A DNA stretch of 64,000 nt from positions 9,771,013 through 9,835,012 of the forward strand of contig NC_092577.1 in the NCBI RefSeq assembly GCF_037975245.1, in the 5' to 3' direction. The notes under the pieces are model-generated. The model did no database searches. It saw only the letters and a list, made by a program, of their open reading frames with translations, and had not been told where the DNA came from. Position numbers and translations under genes: made by a program. Below are positions 37,913 through 50,586 of the stretch, in pieces; positions within the stretch are counted from its first letter, which is position 1, and each line of letters starts with the position of its first letter. This stretch comes from Apostichopus japonicus (taxonomy: Eukaryota > Echinodermata > Holothuroidea > Aspidochirotida > Stichopodidae).

Positions 37913-40891
37913 AACAATGATACCCTCCAGGAGGGTTGTGCCTAGCTCGACCACTTGAAGGGGGGGCATAGCAGACATGGCCATTTATGCAAGCAGTGTT
38001 CTGGACACATATCAAATTTGCTAGCTTGTGTCGTAGGCTTGGTTTTAGCCGTAGCCTTGACCCTTGACGGTCAGCAAACTTGACTCGTGGCAAAATGATT
38101 TAACAATTTGCAAGTGAGAATTCCAAGAAGAAGAAAAAAAAAAATCAAATTTTGCCACATCCAAATACTTAATATCATGCCAATTCATTATTGCTTGCTT
38201 CCTAAATATGAATTCACTCCTATACACTCACGATGTCTACTAACTAGTGAAAACTAACAATTTTACACAATTCCATGTAATAATACATACTGCTCTTTGG
38301 ACCAGATTCCTTCTTTCCTCCAGTATTTTTCAACAGTTGTTTGACTTCTGCTTGCTGCTCTGTGTGACAAAGTATAATGAAAGGAAACATATAAGTCACA
38401 GAAAAGCAGCAACCTTATTAAAATATGGATAAAACTTACAGCTGATGAATAGGAAAAATTCTTTTATATGACAAGTGAGTTATAAAAAAAATTCAAAATG
38501 AAAAAAAAAGAAGAAGCAGACCAAACCATTGATCCAATGCATACATAGATACAGTATGCTTAATATGATGTACTCCTCAAAACCGTTATTATCGACATGA
38601 TTCATGTTCCATCATGAATACTCAAGAGTGAAGGGTTTAGCAAGTCTGACTGACATCACACAGCAAGGTATTCCTAGGAATGTAAGTTGCAACGATTATC
38701 GACATGCATCAATTGTCGGCATCGGCCGATATCAGTGATGTCGGACAGATGTCGGTATGGTAAAATTTGTGTTTACCAATAGTCCCCGATCGTTCTCTAT
38801 TCTTAAAAAAAATATGCTTTGATGAGAGTTATGTAAGTTGAAGATATTTTGGCCTCAAAACCAACCTTCCCCCAACCCCCACCCCCCCCCACCCCCTGCA
38901 TGTTATTTGAAGGCAATTACTGCAAAACACGGTTCAGATTTCTTAGTATAAATCTAGTAATACCCGTGGTACGAACAAATTGAAATGCGTAACAGTTCTG
39001 CGACCTGATAACCCCATCACAGCACGCGATCATCGTTCTTCATTTGTTCCAGTCACACCCCTGTTAGGGACAGACTACTGTACTATGAAAATAATTGGTA
39101 TTTGAAGCACAACACCAATGTTGTATAACTTCTATAGGCTTCCTTGTTTAGCATTTCAAACCACTAGAAAAGACATCCCACTGTACCGTATGTATGAAGC
39201 TGTAAACATGCACTCAGGGCTGCGCAGGACACGGAGACCAAATATATTTATGGGCATACACACACCTACTAGTAGTACATCTGAGTGCAATCTGCATTAA
39301 GCACTTAAGAGCTTAAATACTTAATCATTCAGTAACTACAGAAGCAATTATTTATTGCACTTCTTCCATCCCTTGATACTGTGGAACAATGCTGTCACAA
39401 AACCAATGACACATATAAGCCTCACTTGATCGGGTTGAGATTCGAGAGGGAAAAAAATCCCCACTCGTTTGTTTTATTGTGTCCAAAATGAAAGTACGAC
39501 GGACACTTCTCAGACTGGTGCAGTTTTCTGTCTCTTTCTGTTTTGTGACTCAGTGTTTAGCAATGTAGTATATGTAATGCCTGGATATACAGTATCTATA
39601 TATACATGATTAATTGTATCATGTGCATCCCTATAGGCTCAACCTGGATGAGTGAGCACTATAAACTATCCCTGCACTTCCACAGGCTGTACACTATTAG
39701 AACAGCAACATTAGCTTGTGTATATAGCTACCTGTACTCTACTAGACCATGTACAAGCAAGCTTTACTCCATTTTTTATGTGGGATGGGATGACGGGATG
39801 GTGGGTGGCGGAGGGGGTTGGTGGGAAGGCTGGCGAGAAAAGTAGCGTGTACACATGACAATATATCTACCAGGAAGATTCCACATTGTTTTCTCAGATG
39901 TGAGCATTGGAGACTGAGTGAAGAACACTGTGTGATTATAAAGTGCTAACCCAAAATGATCAACAGAATGCATAATACGACACAAGCCTTTATACGCTTG
40001 CTGTCCTATACCTACTGCATGCAAACTGATGAAAACCATTTGAAAGGATTCACATTCTCAAAATTACTCCCAAAAATTACACAACAGCTGGTACCTTTTG
40101 AAATCAATCAACACTACAGTAGGAATGGATAATGTTGACTCATTTTGGATCAGCTGCAAGAGAAATAGGGAAGGACTTAATTCATCCTCGACGACAAAGG
40201 TTTTAAACTTTGACACAAAGGCATGCATTTTGTGTCGTAGATCTATGCATAAAGACAAAGCATTTGTATGACAGTAATTTCATTCAACTAGATGCCTTGT
40301 ATGTATCTGTTATAAAGAATGACACTGGAAAAGTGGAAAACAGCTGACCCCCCCAAACACAAAATGAATGCTTGTAAACGATGGATGGATAACGAACTTA
40401 CAACCAGCAAACCTCGCTCTTCCATACAGTCTTTTTATCAGAGAGAGACTTACGTAGTTGTTCACTAAACTACACACACAGTCACACACACACACCCATA
40501 CATTGCTCCTTGGAACATATAAACAGTACCCAAAACTTGACAGATACACCTGTTCACTCCTCCAATTCCCCCATCTAGTAATAGATATGAATGGTTGCAA
40601 GGCTAGCCGCAATAAAAGGCTGGAATGCCAAAACAAGCATGCCTAGTTCATGACCCTTGACCTCCCCTAAGGGCACTACATGGTACATTGTTCCCTGCAG
40701 CTCTGTTTTGTCTGTCTGCCAAACTTTTAGGGAAGACCCCCAGAAAGGAGATGAATTCCTTCACTCTGAGATTATGAATGAAATTAAAGAGGACTGACTT
40801 ACTTTTAAAGGCAGACTTGAGGTTGAGCTAGGTCATAATATAACAAAAATCACAAAATTTCAAAGACCTTGTCAGTTTTGCTTTGCTTTAA

Positions 40892-41185
40892 AAGGATTGT
40901 CTGGTGGCCCTAAGAAGTTACCTTAAAAAACGGAGAATAATTTTCCAAACATGTTGTCAAAGTATGAGAACGCTAATGTTGTGTTTGACAGAGAAACGGT
41001 TTTTTAATCGTTAAGAATGGCCATTTTAAATATGATTTGAACAGTACAAAACGTGACATAACCCACGCTCTGATTTCTACAGATATCTACAAGAAGAACA
41101 CGTTGAATGGGGACAAATTTCACATGGTTAGAAATAGAAAAATAAGAACTACAAATGTATCAAAATCTTCCACCAGACAATTCCT
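40892..41185. mobile_element. TTAA-type MITE, 294 bp
   Basis: TTAA flanks both ends (40888-40891 and 41186-41189). The left end reads AAGGATTGTCTGGTGG and the reverse complement of the right end is AGGAATTGTCTGGTGG, so the shared part is GGA(A)TTGTCTGGTGG. TTAA target sites are characteristic of piggyBac and Kolobok-type DNA transposons. The interior is non-coding and must rely on an outside transposase. Confidence 0.82.
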
Positions 41186-41883
41186 TTAAAACTTACACTT
41201 ACTTTGAATGGGACATGAAGTCCTAAGAAAACTAAATTAGCCCAAAACTACTGTAGTTGAAATATTTACATAGATCTGTCAACTCAAGAAAGCTACTTGA
41301 ACTTAAAATGTTGTAACCTCAACTGGGCAATTGGACTTGAATTCACTACAAAGTGTTTGTAACATTTTCCACAACTACTGTAACAACCTTTAGCAATTGT
41401 AATTTTTTTTTCACCCAGGCCTTTAAAAACTTTGAATGATGAACTCTTTTTCACATATAACTTGAACATTGTTTTATCCCTAATAGCTTTGTACCCCTTA
41501 AGCCCCTGCCTCCCAACCCCTTAGCGGTGCATGTTTGAGAATAGCTGATAAACTGGGTGGGCTAGAGAACAAGACATGGTACCTGCTGAGAAATTATTAT
41601 CCCCGTCCTAGCACGAGTAGAGATTACGGAATTCACTTACAGAATTTTTCAATTTATTTCACCATTTTATATCTATAGTTACCTCTGTGCATTCTTCCAA
41701 TATAAGCAGCAAAATAAACAGAAATGTGTATGTTTTTTCTGTTACATTTTCATTAAAATACAGATTTCCAAAATCCTCACAATTTAGTTTGGACTGTCAT
41801 CCATAGACAACACAGTTGCAAAGAAATTGTAACTTTCAGAAGAACACCTAAATGACAATAACTCACACATTCCTGTAAGCTTT

Positions 41884-42060
41884 TTGAACAGCCATTTTAT
41901 GATACCAGTCAAGTTATCCAATCCCTCCCACTTCCTCCCCTTCCCCCTTCCGACTTCCCCCTTTCTCCCCTTTCCCCTTTCTCCCCTCCTCCATTCCCCA
42001 TACCCCTTCCCCATACCCCTCACCCTATCCCTCCCCTTCCCCCACCCAAAAATATTACTG
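41884..42060. repeat. Pyrimidine-rich CCCCTTTCTCC tract
   Basis: Low-complexity C/T-rich stretch (about 41926-42050) of CCCCTTCC-like words on the + strand. Open frames of Phe/Pro/Leu or Gly/Lys/Arg are artefacts. Confidence 0.7.
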
Positions 42061-43033
42061 GTTAAGGTCCTCTATTTATACAATGGATAATACCCATCTT
42101 CAACCAACTTATGCACCTTCCCCAAATATCTAAAATAACCTATGAAAGATGGTAACACCTGGTGCTTCCCCCTATGACCCCCTTCCTACTCCAGTCACCA
42201 CCCCCGCTTCCTCTTAATTCTCAATCTATAACCAAACAAAAGTCAACCTACTTTCTACCCCTCTTCACAGATTTCAAATCTAACAACACCTTGTTGGTTT
42301 CCCTTTAACAGGTACCATAATGAGCCAGTGACACTCTGGAAAACCACAACTTTTAGACACATAAGTGAGTAGGAATTTTAACCACTACATGATAGCAAAG
42401 AGAACTTTCTTCCTTTTTTCACCTTCTTTTTTTTTCAACAGCCTAGATAACTACTTCCCACCAAGTTTCCTTGAACAAACATGTTTATCTGTGGGGTACA
42501 GTAGAAGTAACCACTGCATGGGAACTCCTATGGCCAGAGAATGAATAAGCAGATACTAGAAATATCTACAGCATGCTGTAGGTGCATGTATGACAAGATG
42601 TACTGTAGCTAATTGGCTTTGTTACACATTATGATATATTTTGCAGTATGCCAGATTCTGGTGCAGTCCCATCCCAAGCTGATAGCTTAGATACAGTACC
42701 ATGGATCCCATTTCACAGGCAGCCCAATTCCGATGGTGCCCCGTGTCCCCCTCCCCTTTGAGAAATTATTGATTAATTAAGGTGCTATATTTTGCAACTT
42801 GATCTTTACGTTCAAGACGGGTTTAGCCTGTCAGATATTTATGTTTTTAATTGAGGCAGATAAAGTTTTTGTTTGAGACCTTTTTTAACACTACAAATTG
42901 CATCGGGGGGGGGGGCACAATTGTTTTAGGAGAACATGTGGCCCCCCAGGCCACACTAGTGGTATGCCCATCAGCCACCCAATTGGCCCAAAGCTGGTGT
43001 TCTATTTCAGCTAACCTGTAGACTACAGTAAAA

Positions 43034-43925
43034 TATTGATGTGATATTCACTAACCCTACACATCTCTCCTACAGTGTATGTTATTGTGCTATTCACCAA
43101 ACCTACACATCTCTCCTACAGTGTACATATTGCTGTTCTATTCACCAAACCTACACATCTCTCCTACAGTGTACATATTACTATTCTATTCACAAAACGG
43201 TCTACACATCTCTCCTACAGTGTACTGTAAATATTGCTGTTCTATTCACCAAACCTACACATCTCTCCTACAGTGTACATATTGCTTTTCTATTCACCAA
43301 ACCTACACATCTCTCCTACAGTGTACATATTGCTATTCTATTCACCAAACCTACACATCTCTCCTACAGTTTACATATTGCTGTTCTGTTCACCAAACCT
43401 ACACATCTCTCCTACAGTGTACTGTAAATATTGCTGTTCTATTCACCAAACCTACACATCTCTCCTACAGTGTACATATTGCTTTTCTATTCACCAAACC
43501 TACACATCTCTCCTACAGTGTACATATTGCTATTCTATTCACCAAACCTACACATCTCTCCTACAGTTTACATATTGCTGTTCTGTTCACCAAACCTACA
43601 CATCTCTCCTACAGTGTACATATTTTCTGTTCTATTCACCAAACCTACACATCTCTCCTACAATGTACATATTGCTGTTCTATTCACCAAACCTACACAT
43701 CTCTCCTACAATGTACATATATTGCTGTTATATTCACCGAACCTACAAATCTCTCTCGAAATATATATACTGCTGTTCTATTCACGAAACCTACACATCT
43801 CTCCTACTGTGTAGTGCATATTGCTGTTCGATTCACCAGACCTAAACATCTGTCCTACAGTGTAAATATTGCTGTTCTATTCACAAAACCTACACATCTC
43901 TCCTACAGTGTTTGTATATTGGTCA
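43034..43925. repeat. 48-bp satellite, about 18 copies, with ~197-bp higher-order period
   Basis: ATTCACC recurs at 43092, 43140 and 43188 and onward with a 48-bp period; units share AACCTACACATCTCTCCTAC and CAGTGTACATATTGCTGTTC. Because 48 is a multiple of 3, frames stay open (longest about 300 codons), which is not evidence of a gene. Four unit variants recur in the same order at about 43205-43395 and 43402-43590, giving a ~197-bp higher-order repeat. Units near the right end are more diverged. Confidence 0.93.
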
Positions 43926-44081
43926 CTCTTTGTCATCATTTTCCTAAATTTTTGGGGACGACCAAATTTGCTGTACGGACAACCAAGAGGTAAGACCTTG
44001 TTGCCTGGGGTACCACCCCCCCTGCCCCCAGCCCCCAAAATAATAATTCCTTAAATTTTGCCAATAAATCATCAGTCCCAT

Positions 44082-44291
44082 TTATATAGTACAGCCCCTT
44101 TCTAATGCAGCTAAGCCCACTCCTTTAGCAGCCTGCCATATATATATTTCACAATACCTGCCGTATCGAACCCGGTGACGACGAGCCACATCTAGGCAGA
44201 CAGCCAAATACACAATTACTCTAAACGACTTCCCATCCTTGCCCGCCATCTCCATACGTGCCAAGGTAGATAACCGGACACGATTCACCAC
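44082..44291 (-). other. GC-richer segment, possible old SINE or exon-like frame
   Basis: On the minus strand this has more CpG than its surroundings, a B-box-like GGGTTCGATAC (44160-44170) and, downstream, CTGTACTATATAAATGGG, similar in style to LINE/SINE tails of marine invertebrates. No convincing A box is present. The same strand has a frame beginning MEMAGKDGKSFRV that reaches a CAG/GTATTG donor-like site, but its phase would not join the HIVEP exon. A degraded SINE is my preference; an unknown exon is possible. Confidence 0.25.
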
Positions 44292-44890
44292 GTGAATATT
44301 ACCAGCGATAAATATGATACACCGCAGGACCTACTTCCCCCCCCCCCCTTATATATGCATGGATACTGTTTAAAAGGGAAATGACCCTGTTTTGATGTTT
44401 ACTTCCTATTAATGGTGCATGAATTAGTTTAATAGAGGATATACCATCGGATGAAGGTCTCTGCTATACTACTTAACTGACTGCTAGATACTTCCTTCAA
44501 AAAACTATTCACCTAGCTAGTACTATATCCTTTTTTTGTTTCATCTAAGTATCCAGTACGCCAAAAAATATGGAGGTTGTACCCTATCACTCGTAAACCG
44601 AACTACAGGTATGGTATCAACAATCGCCAAATTTACCTCCTTGGGATACCATATATATATATTATAGCAAAACTACTGTAGGATAGGTAAAGTAGTAAGT
44701 ACAGTATCACACTTCCACACAAAACCAAATCTATTAGCTACAGTACTAAAGTAGTATTTATTGACCTTTAACTATTGACCAGCTGCTCCGGTTTGAGTCC
44801 AAGGATCCTCCCTCCCCCACTCCCCCCCCCCCCACACTTTCTTTCTTTATTGGCCATCCATTTTATCATTTCTTATCTACCACGTTCCAA

Positions 44891-44959
44891 TGTGTAGTTA
44901 GGTAGATGAGAAAGTGCAGATGTGGAGTGGGAGACAGGTAAGCGAGGAACGAAGTAAAT
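44891..44959 (+). mobile_element. Palindromic MITE family, partial copy
   Basis: One arm only: GTTAGGTAGATGAGAAAGTG, GTGGGAGACAGGTAAGCGAG and terminal GAAGTAAAT. The partner arm was not found nearby. Confidence 0.65.
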
Positions 44960-45947
44960 TCAACATATATACAATGGTGGCTTCTCTAAAGTAAATCTTA
45001 CTGGCTAGATTCTACCCTGACAAGAACAAAATGTTTATAAAGAAAATGCATGGTTTGTAAACAATCAATCTTACAAGTATTCCATATTTGCTACAATTTA
45101 GGCTATTTTCCTTCAAAATGTTCATTTCCAGGGACCTAAAATGTTATCTCAGACTTCTTGAGTTTTTATAGAGCTCAATGTTGAATATGAAACTGGAGTG
45201 TCCACAGAAATCACATTCAATGAACTTCACAGTCAAGTATCCATTTTATGAGATTTTATGAGATACTAATTACTTAAATATTGTTGAAAAAATTCACCAA
45301 AAGTCGACACAAAAGCTGATTTAGAGGTCACCGGGTACTGATCCGTAATATGCTAGGGTGATTGGAAATATGCTAGAGAATATCACACAATGGTCACTTT
45401 TAATACCAATATGCATCAACAAGCATTGTCAAAGTCTATGAAGCATGTACAGTAAATCCATGCACACACCTCAATGTTCATAGTAAACTTGTTTGAGGAT
45501 AAGGAAATTTACAAAACCTCCAAATAAAACGAATAAATGCAGCACTTTTTCAATATATACTTCTAACACTTTTTAGAGGTGTGCTAAAAACCTTGGTGAC
45601 ATAAACACATTAATGACCATTTAAGCATCAATTTTCTACCGCTAAGGAAACGATATTACAATACTATGAATATTCAACATCCATTTGCATGGCAGGACAA
45701 ATAACTACAGGTCTTGCAAATGCAATCGTTTCGTTGTTTACGACGACCGGCTGTATAAATGATAATTTCTGCAGATTGCCATCTGTTCGTAAATGCAGAT
45801 GAGTAAACAAACTACAGTATCACGGCATTAAATGATATCTCAAGACCTTGTGTATTATCAGTACTTGAGGGAATATGCCCAGTCATTAAGTCAACATCAT
45901 TAACATGACAAGACATCAATGAGGAAACGACTCTGCCCGTTCTCAGG

Positions 45948-46212
45948 ATGAACTCATTCTTGAGGTCTCACGAACGGTGCACCGTAGAAAACTAATTTAG
46001 TTGGTAAACAAATTAGTTATTAGTTGCTTAAAATGAAATCATTCTTGAGGTCTCACGAACGGTGCACCCTTAGAACACTTATTTAGAACTTGGTAAACAA
46101 ATTAGTTATTAGTTGCTTAAAATGAACTCATTCTTGACGTCTCACGAACGAACGGTGCACCGTAGAAAACTTCTTTATAGTTGGTAAACAAATTAATTAT
46201 TAGTTGCTTAAA
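45948..46212. repeat. ~88-bp tandem repeat, 3 copies
   Basis: Units start at ATGAA(C/A)TCATTCTTGA (about 45948, 46033, 46122) and contain GTCTCACGAACG, GGTGCACC and TTGGTAAACAAATTAGTTAT. Periods are 85-91 bp. Non-coding. Confidence 0.88.
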
Positions 46213-46518
46213 ATGACTGATACTCACATTTCCAGCTGGGTTTATATTTTAATAACAGACAGAGCAGAGGACACCAAATAGCAAAAGATGTCCCCCCCAC
46301 CCAAAAATAACAATCAAGGATATCATAAATGTTAACACAAAGAATGTATACATCAGGATGTGGGGGTGGGGGGTTCCCAGAAGTGGACTTGCTGGCCGAA
46401 TAGGGGCTGCGAAAATTTTTTGTATCTGACCCTCCAGAAAACTGAGAAAAGATGAACCCACAACATTGCATTGATCAATGGGATGAAGTGCTAAAGGTCT
46501 TAGGTTATGAGTACTCTA

Positions 46519-46566
46519 TCCCCCCTCCCCCAAGCCCCCCTCCCCCAAGCCCCCCTCCCCCAAGCC
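46519..46566. repeat. 15-bp C-rich tandem repeat, 3 copies
   Basis: Three near-exact units of CCCCCCTCCCCCAAG; the reverse strand is G-rich and could form a G-quadruplex. Confidence 0.85.
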
Positions 46567-47140
46567 CTGCACATTCCTCAACCTAGGTACAGGTATATAC
46601 TACATAGTATGATTTGTTTACTCTGTCTGGTCAGGACTTTGCTTCACTTAACATGGATAATAAATCGATAATATTATACGAAGTGATTGAAATCTTAAGC
46701 TTTATTAAGAGCAATGAAAGAGCGATACTTGCGCAAAAGGCTGGCAATTACGGAAGGGAGATCGCCACACTCACATACAGACAATTGCCAGATGCTAGAG
46801 CGAGGTTAATACGGTAATGCATAGGTTATATGAGGTGAGGGAGTACGCGCTGTGAATCCTGGTATTTACCTACATAGATGGATCAGTAACTTTAATTTTG
46901 GCCAGAGTGTGACCATGTGAGTCAACAGGGGTTGCAATGCTAGGATGTTAACCACTATTACAGAGGAGTGCATGCTGTATGTTATGGGGAGACTGGTACA
47001 TGAAGTTAATGCATATAACACAATATTACCCTGAAGACAATCATTTTGATCAGTTAATAACTTTAGGACTTGATAATGATATTCAAAACTTACTGGAAAC
47101 TTGTGTAACAGTATTCCTACTTCCAGCAAATACCAAACAA

Positions 47141-47365
47141 GGATCCTGGGAAACCGTTCCGATCGAATTTAGTAGATAATAAATCCACACAAACAACGAA
47201 AGATGTAGACACTTTGGGCGGTAGAATGAGAAGGAAGGGCATTGACCGGGAGGGGTAAGGTCATAGAGGGCTCACAGCGTTAAAAGGTTAGCAGTTCATT
47301 CTAGACACAGTAAAACGAGAGTGGTACGGTTGAGGGGAGACAGGTAAGCGAGGAGCGAAGTAAAT
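47141..47365 (+). mobile_element. Palindromic MITE family, long direct copy 1
   Basis: Matches 53919-54151 in order: GGATCCT, CGATCGAATT-like, ACACTTTGGG, GTAGAATGAGAAGGAAGGGC, ATTGACCGG, TCATAGAGGGC, ACAGCGTTAAAAGGTTA, TCTAGACAC, ACGGTTGAGGGGAGACAGG and terminal TAAGCGAGGAGCGAAGTAAA. Only the right arm is of family type; the left end lacks an obvious inverted partner. No coding frame. Confidence 0.75.
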
Positions 47366-49316
47366 CTCCCGTAGCCTCTACATGTCCTTAGCACTACAGC
47401 ATCTACACAACTGGTATTCAAAAGTGGGCCAACCAACAAATTTTGGAGGGTCACCAAAATAAAATTGGATGAAAAAATAAATTGCTAATATACTGTACGT
47501 AGCGGAAGAAAGTCTATGTAAAAGACCTTGGACAATAATTACTTAAAAAGTTTGCGGCAAAATATATCCCATTTTTCAAACCTTGAAGCTCCCTCAACAT
47601 ATATTTTCAAACTATTCTCAAAGGTGAGAGGGGTATACTTCCTCCCCCAAGACCCCTTACCAGTGCCACATTCTCCGCCACTGGATCGACGCTAAGATAA
47701 TAAAGGTGAAAACTGTGGTCAGGAAGGGGTGCAGGGAGGGGGGACATGGATACCTGGCAGGTAAATGTACACAATAATTGACTGTTGATGCTCCTTTAGT
47801 GGTTGCAACATGCCATTTGTTTTGGGGGGTTTTTTTGTGCACTATAAATATACATGTAGTACTCTAGTATGTGTTGAATGAACTGATTTGTACCAACAAT
47901 TCTATTCTACAGATCTATCACAGAGTACCTTACGAGTGTGCTCTAAAGGTATGTGGTTTAACCATTTAACTTGGTTTTTAACCATGTATTAGTTTAACCA
48001 TGACGGTTAATTTTAACGTAAAACCAAGGCTCAAACTTTCAAATAAAACAATATTAACCAACAAATGAAGAAGAAATCATAAAACAAAGAAAAACAAAAC
48101 AAAGAAGAAGAAGAAGCAAGTCCAATTTACATTACCTGCATATTCCTGTGGTATCAATTTCCAATGGAGAACAGTATATTAGCATACATTTAAATTTAAA
48201 ATCCAGACTTCCATGGCCGATAAATTCCAACCGCTTGGAAATTAGAAGTAAACAATAATCGCTAAAAACTGAGCTACTGTACCTCTGATCCACATACAAA
48301 TCTTGACTGGAACTTTCATTTTAAACTGTTGCACCCCCTCTCCCCTCCCCCTCTCCCTTACAGACCCCCTATGATGCTCATCACATCCACCTACTCTTCC
48401 CATAGAAACCAAACACACAACAGGCATCCTACTCATTCATGACTGAATCGAGGAAATATTTTTTCAGACAGCGTCACCGGTGGTTCGTGACTCCCATACA
48501 TCATGACAGTTCTTCAGAAGTGAAAGATGTAGAATGAACATAATAATAATCATAATCATAATAATAATGATAATAATACAAAACTCAACAACATGAACTC
48601 ACTTTTTTGGGCTACTTCTATACTTTTTTATTTTTTCCTCCCACTGACTAAAAAAAAAACAACCAGAAACCAATTATTAATTCCTGTAAATCTTCCTCCA
48701 TGCAGCATTCATCGAGCACCACGGACGGACTGACTGACTGAGGGAGCGACAGACCGAGAGAAAAAAAAAATATGTGTATATCCGTCCAGCCTGCCTTGTG
48801 GCTTAGAAATAATCAAGTAGGTATATATTCCAAAAACCTGGTGAACTGCAGAGATAGGAAAGTGAGATTGACCCCCATCAGTAACTGCAGTATATAATGA
48901 AGAGCTCACACTCTCACTCTAGTGTCTAGTTTAGTACTGTCATATATACACACAAAATTCACTGCCAGTCTGACACACACACAATATCACACACACACAC
49001 AAAACTCAACTAGCACACTGTACAATGCAATATATGACTCAGCCCACTCAATATACAACTGACCTCAGATTACTTTGTTGCTTCCAGGAACTCTTCAACA
49101 TTTGATATTCCTGAGAGGGATGTGCATTTCTGTTGTTAAAGCAGTATTAGGGGACTATATCTTGACTGACAAGAAAATCACTATATATAATAAGGCATAC
49201 AATGCTGATCAAATCAAAATATCGTCACATGAAGAATATTAATTTCCTTTTAAAGATGATCTAGCTTTTACATGGTTATGAGAGGCAGACACAACACTGA
49301 CCAAATCAAATATCAT

Positions 49317-49449
49317 TTTGGTCATTTAAGCCTCTGAAGAAGATCCTGCTAGGATTCGAAACGTCAGGCCAACTGACTTTTACACATTCTCTTACACAGG
49401 CTCTCTAGTGGATAAGCAGTTTGCTAACAGTTTTCTTTTTATATCAAAC
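49317..49449 (+). mobile_element. 133-bp retrozyme-like / Penelope-type insertion
   Basis: The 10-mer CAAATATCAT occurs at 49307-49316 and again at 49450-49459, directly bracketing this segment, as expected for a target-site duplication. The host sequence on either side is itself a diverged local repeat (CAAATCAAAATATCG near 49208, CTCAAATATCATAA near 49545), which makes the 133 bp stand out as the interruption. The insert contains a full hammerhead-ribozyme fold (separate entry), then CTTACACAGGCTCTCTAGTG and GATAAGCAGTTTGCTAAC. Hammerhead motifs with short direct repeats are known from Penelope-like elements and small non-autonomous retrozymes. It has no coding capacity. An alternative is a fragment of a larger Penelope element. 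Confidence 0.65.
49320..49378 (+). ncRNA. Candidate type I hammerhead ribozyme
   Basis: All core parts appear in order. Stem I inner GCCT (49330-49333) pairs with AGGC (49366-49369). Stem I outer GGTCA (49320-49324) pairs with TGACT (49374-49378), with internal loops TTTAA and CAAC between them. The conserved CUGANGA box is CTGAAGA (49334-49340). Stem II is AGATCCT / AGGATTC (49341-49347 and 49351-49357) with a GCT loop. The GAAA box is 49358-49361. Stem III is minimal (C-G, then A-U into GTC), and predicted cleavage follows C49365. Weak points are an A/C mismatch at the base of stem II and a loopless stem III, which would favour a dimer through palindromic ACGT. Minimal stem III is a known trait of Penelope-type hammerheads. 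Confidence 0.65.
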
Positions 49450-50470
49450 CAAATATCATCATATAAATATATGCGCCTTTAAAGTTATAGCTGCTGTTTC
49501 ATCTAGTTTTACACCAGAAAAGAGACGGACACAAAATTGACTGACTCAAATATCATAAACAATTAACTTTGACCAAAGCTATCGACAATAATATGAATAA
49601 TATAAAAAATGAACAATAATACTGTGAGTTATAGACTCAGATCTGCTTTAACTTTGGAAAGAGCTGTATTAAAACAGCAGACACTATTGCCAAGCAAGAT
49701 TCACAGGCAAAATTGTTATCCTCATTTCACCATGGCAACTATATTATAACTGCTTGGTCAAACACTGTGTCCGCATTTACCAAACTGTACTTTATACCTC
49801 ACCACTCTGTTCGAGAGTCATGAACATATTCATTTGTCCATACATGCAGGCCTCTCTATTTTATTCCTTTTTTTCCCTTTCTTTCTCTTTTCCAATGTCA
49901 TCTTACTCTAAAGTAATTTATGTCGTTTTTGTTTCGATAGTCTTCGAAAAATTTCCAGGGGAATAATCTAACGAAATTGAAAGTGTATAATACAGTAGGC
50001 CCAAATACTGTACAAGAGGTCTTTATAGCATAGTAAAACGACCTTTTAACTTCCCCTTCGGAGAAAGTCAGAACTTGTATCAACCTGAGTGACTAATAAC
50101 ATTTTCCAGAAAAGACAAGTCATGAAAAATGCCATCTAAAATATCACAAACAGGCAAACCACTAAAAACTCAACAACTGTGGTATTCAGTATGACCTCTC
50201 AGGCTCTCACTGGTCTCCTTCTTTTACTAGGGCCAACACAGGATGACACAAAATATGTTAGATATGCCAAAACTGGCCAGAAATACTTTAAAAAAAAAAT
50301 AAAACTATTAAAAACCAATTGCTGATGTTTTAAAAGCAGATCTATGATGTTGATCTTACATACAGACTGTATGCACTGATTCCCAAAACAGTATAACAAA
50401 CTCAGCTAGGGTAGTAGTAAAATAAAACATAACTTGTTGATTATTAATCACTTTCTAAGCTTTGGAAAAT

Positions 50471-50586
50471 GGTAGATTTGGAAGGGAAAAGGATACTGAG
50501 GTCATGGGGTCAGCTGTGGCTGAAAGGAAAAACTAGGAAAGTGCGTTAGTGTAGTAGGAGAGAGGTAAGAGAGGAGTGAAGTAAAT
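50471..50586 (+). mobile_element. Palindromic MITE family copy
   Basis: Contains ATGGTAGATTTGGAAGGGAA, GAGGTCATGGGG and the arm AGGAAAGTGCGTTAGTGTAG, ending GAGGAGTGAAGTAAAT. The arm is closest to the 37581-37912 copy (TGCGTTAGTG). Confidence 0.65.

Noticed and set aside
43079-43993. A 304-codon open frame
   Set aside because: It is made wholly of a 48-bp satellite whose length keeps frames open; other frames over the same array are open too.
46614-47179. Two 66-67-codon frames
   Set aside because: No motif, ordinary composition, and the second runs into a MITE copy.
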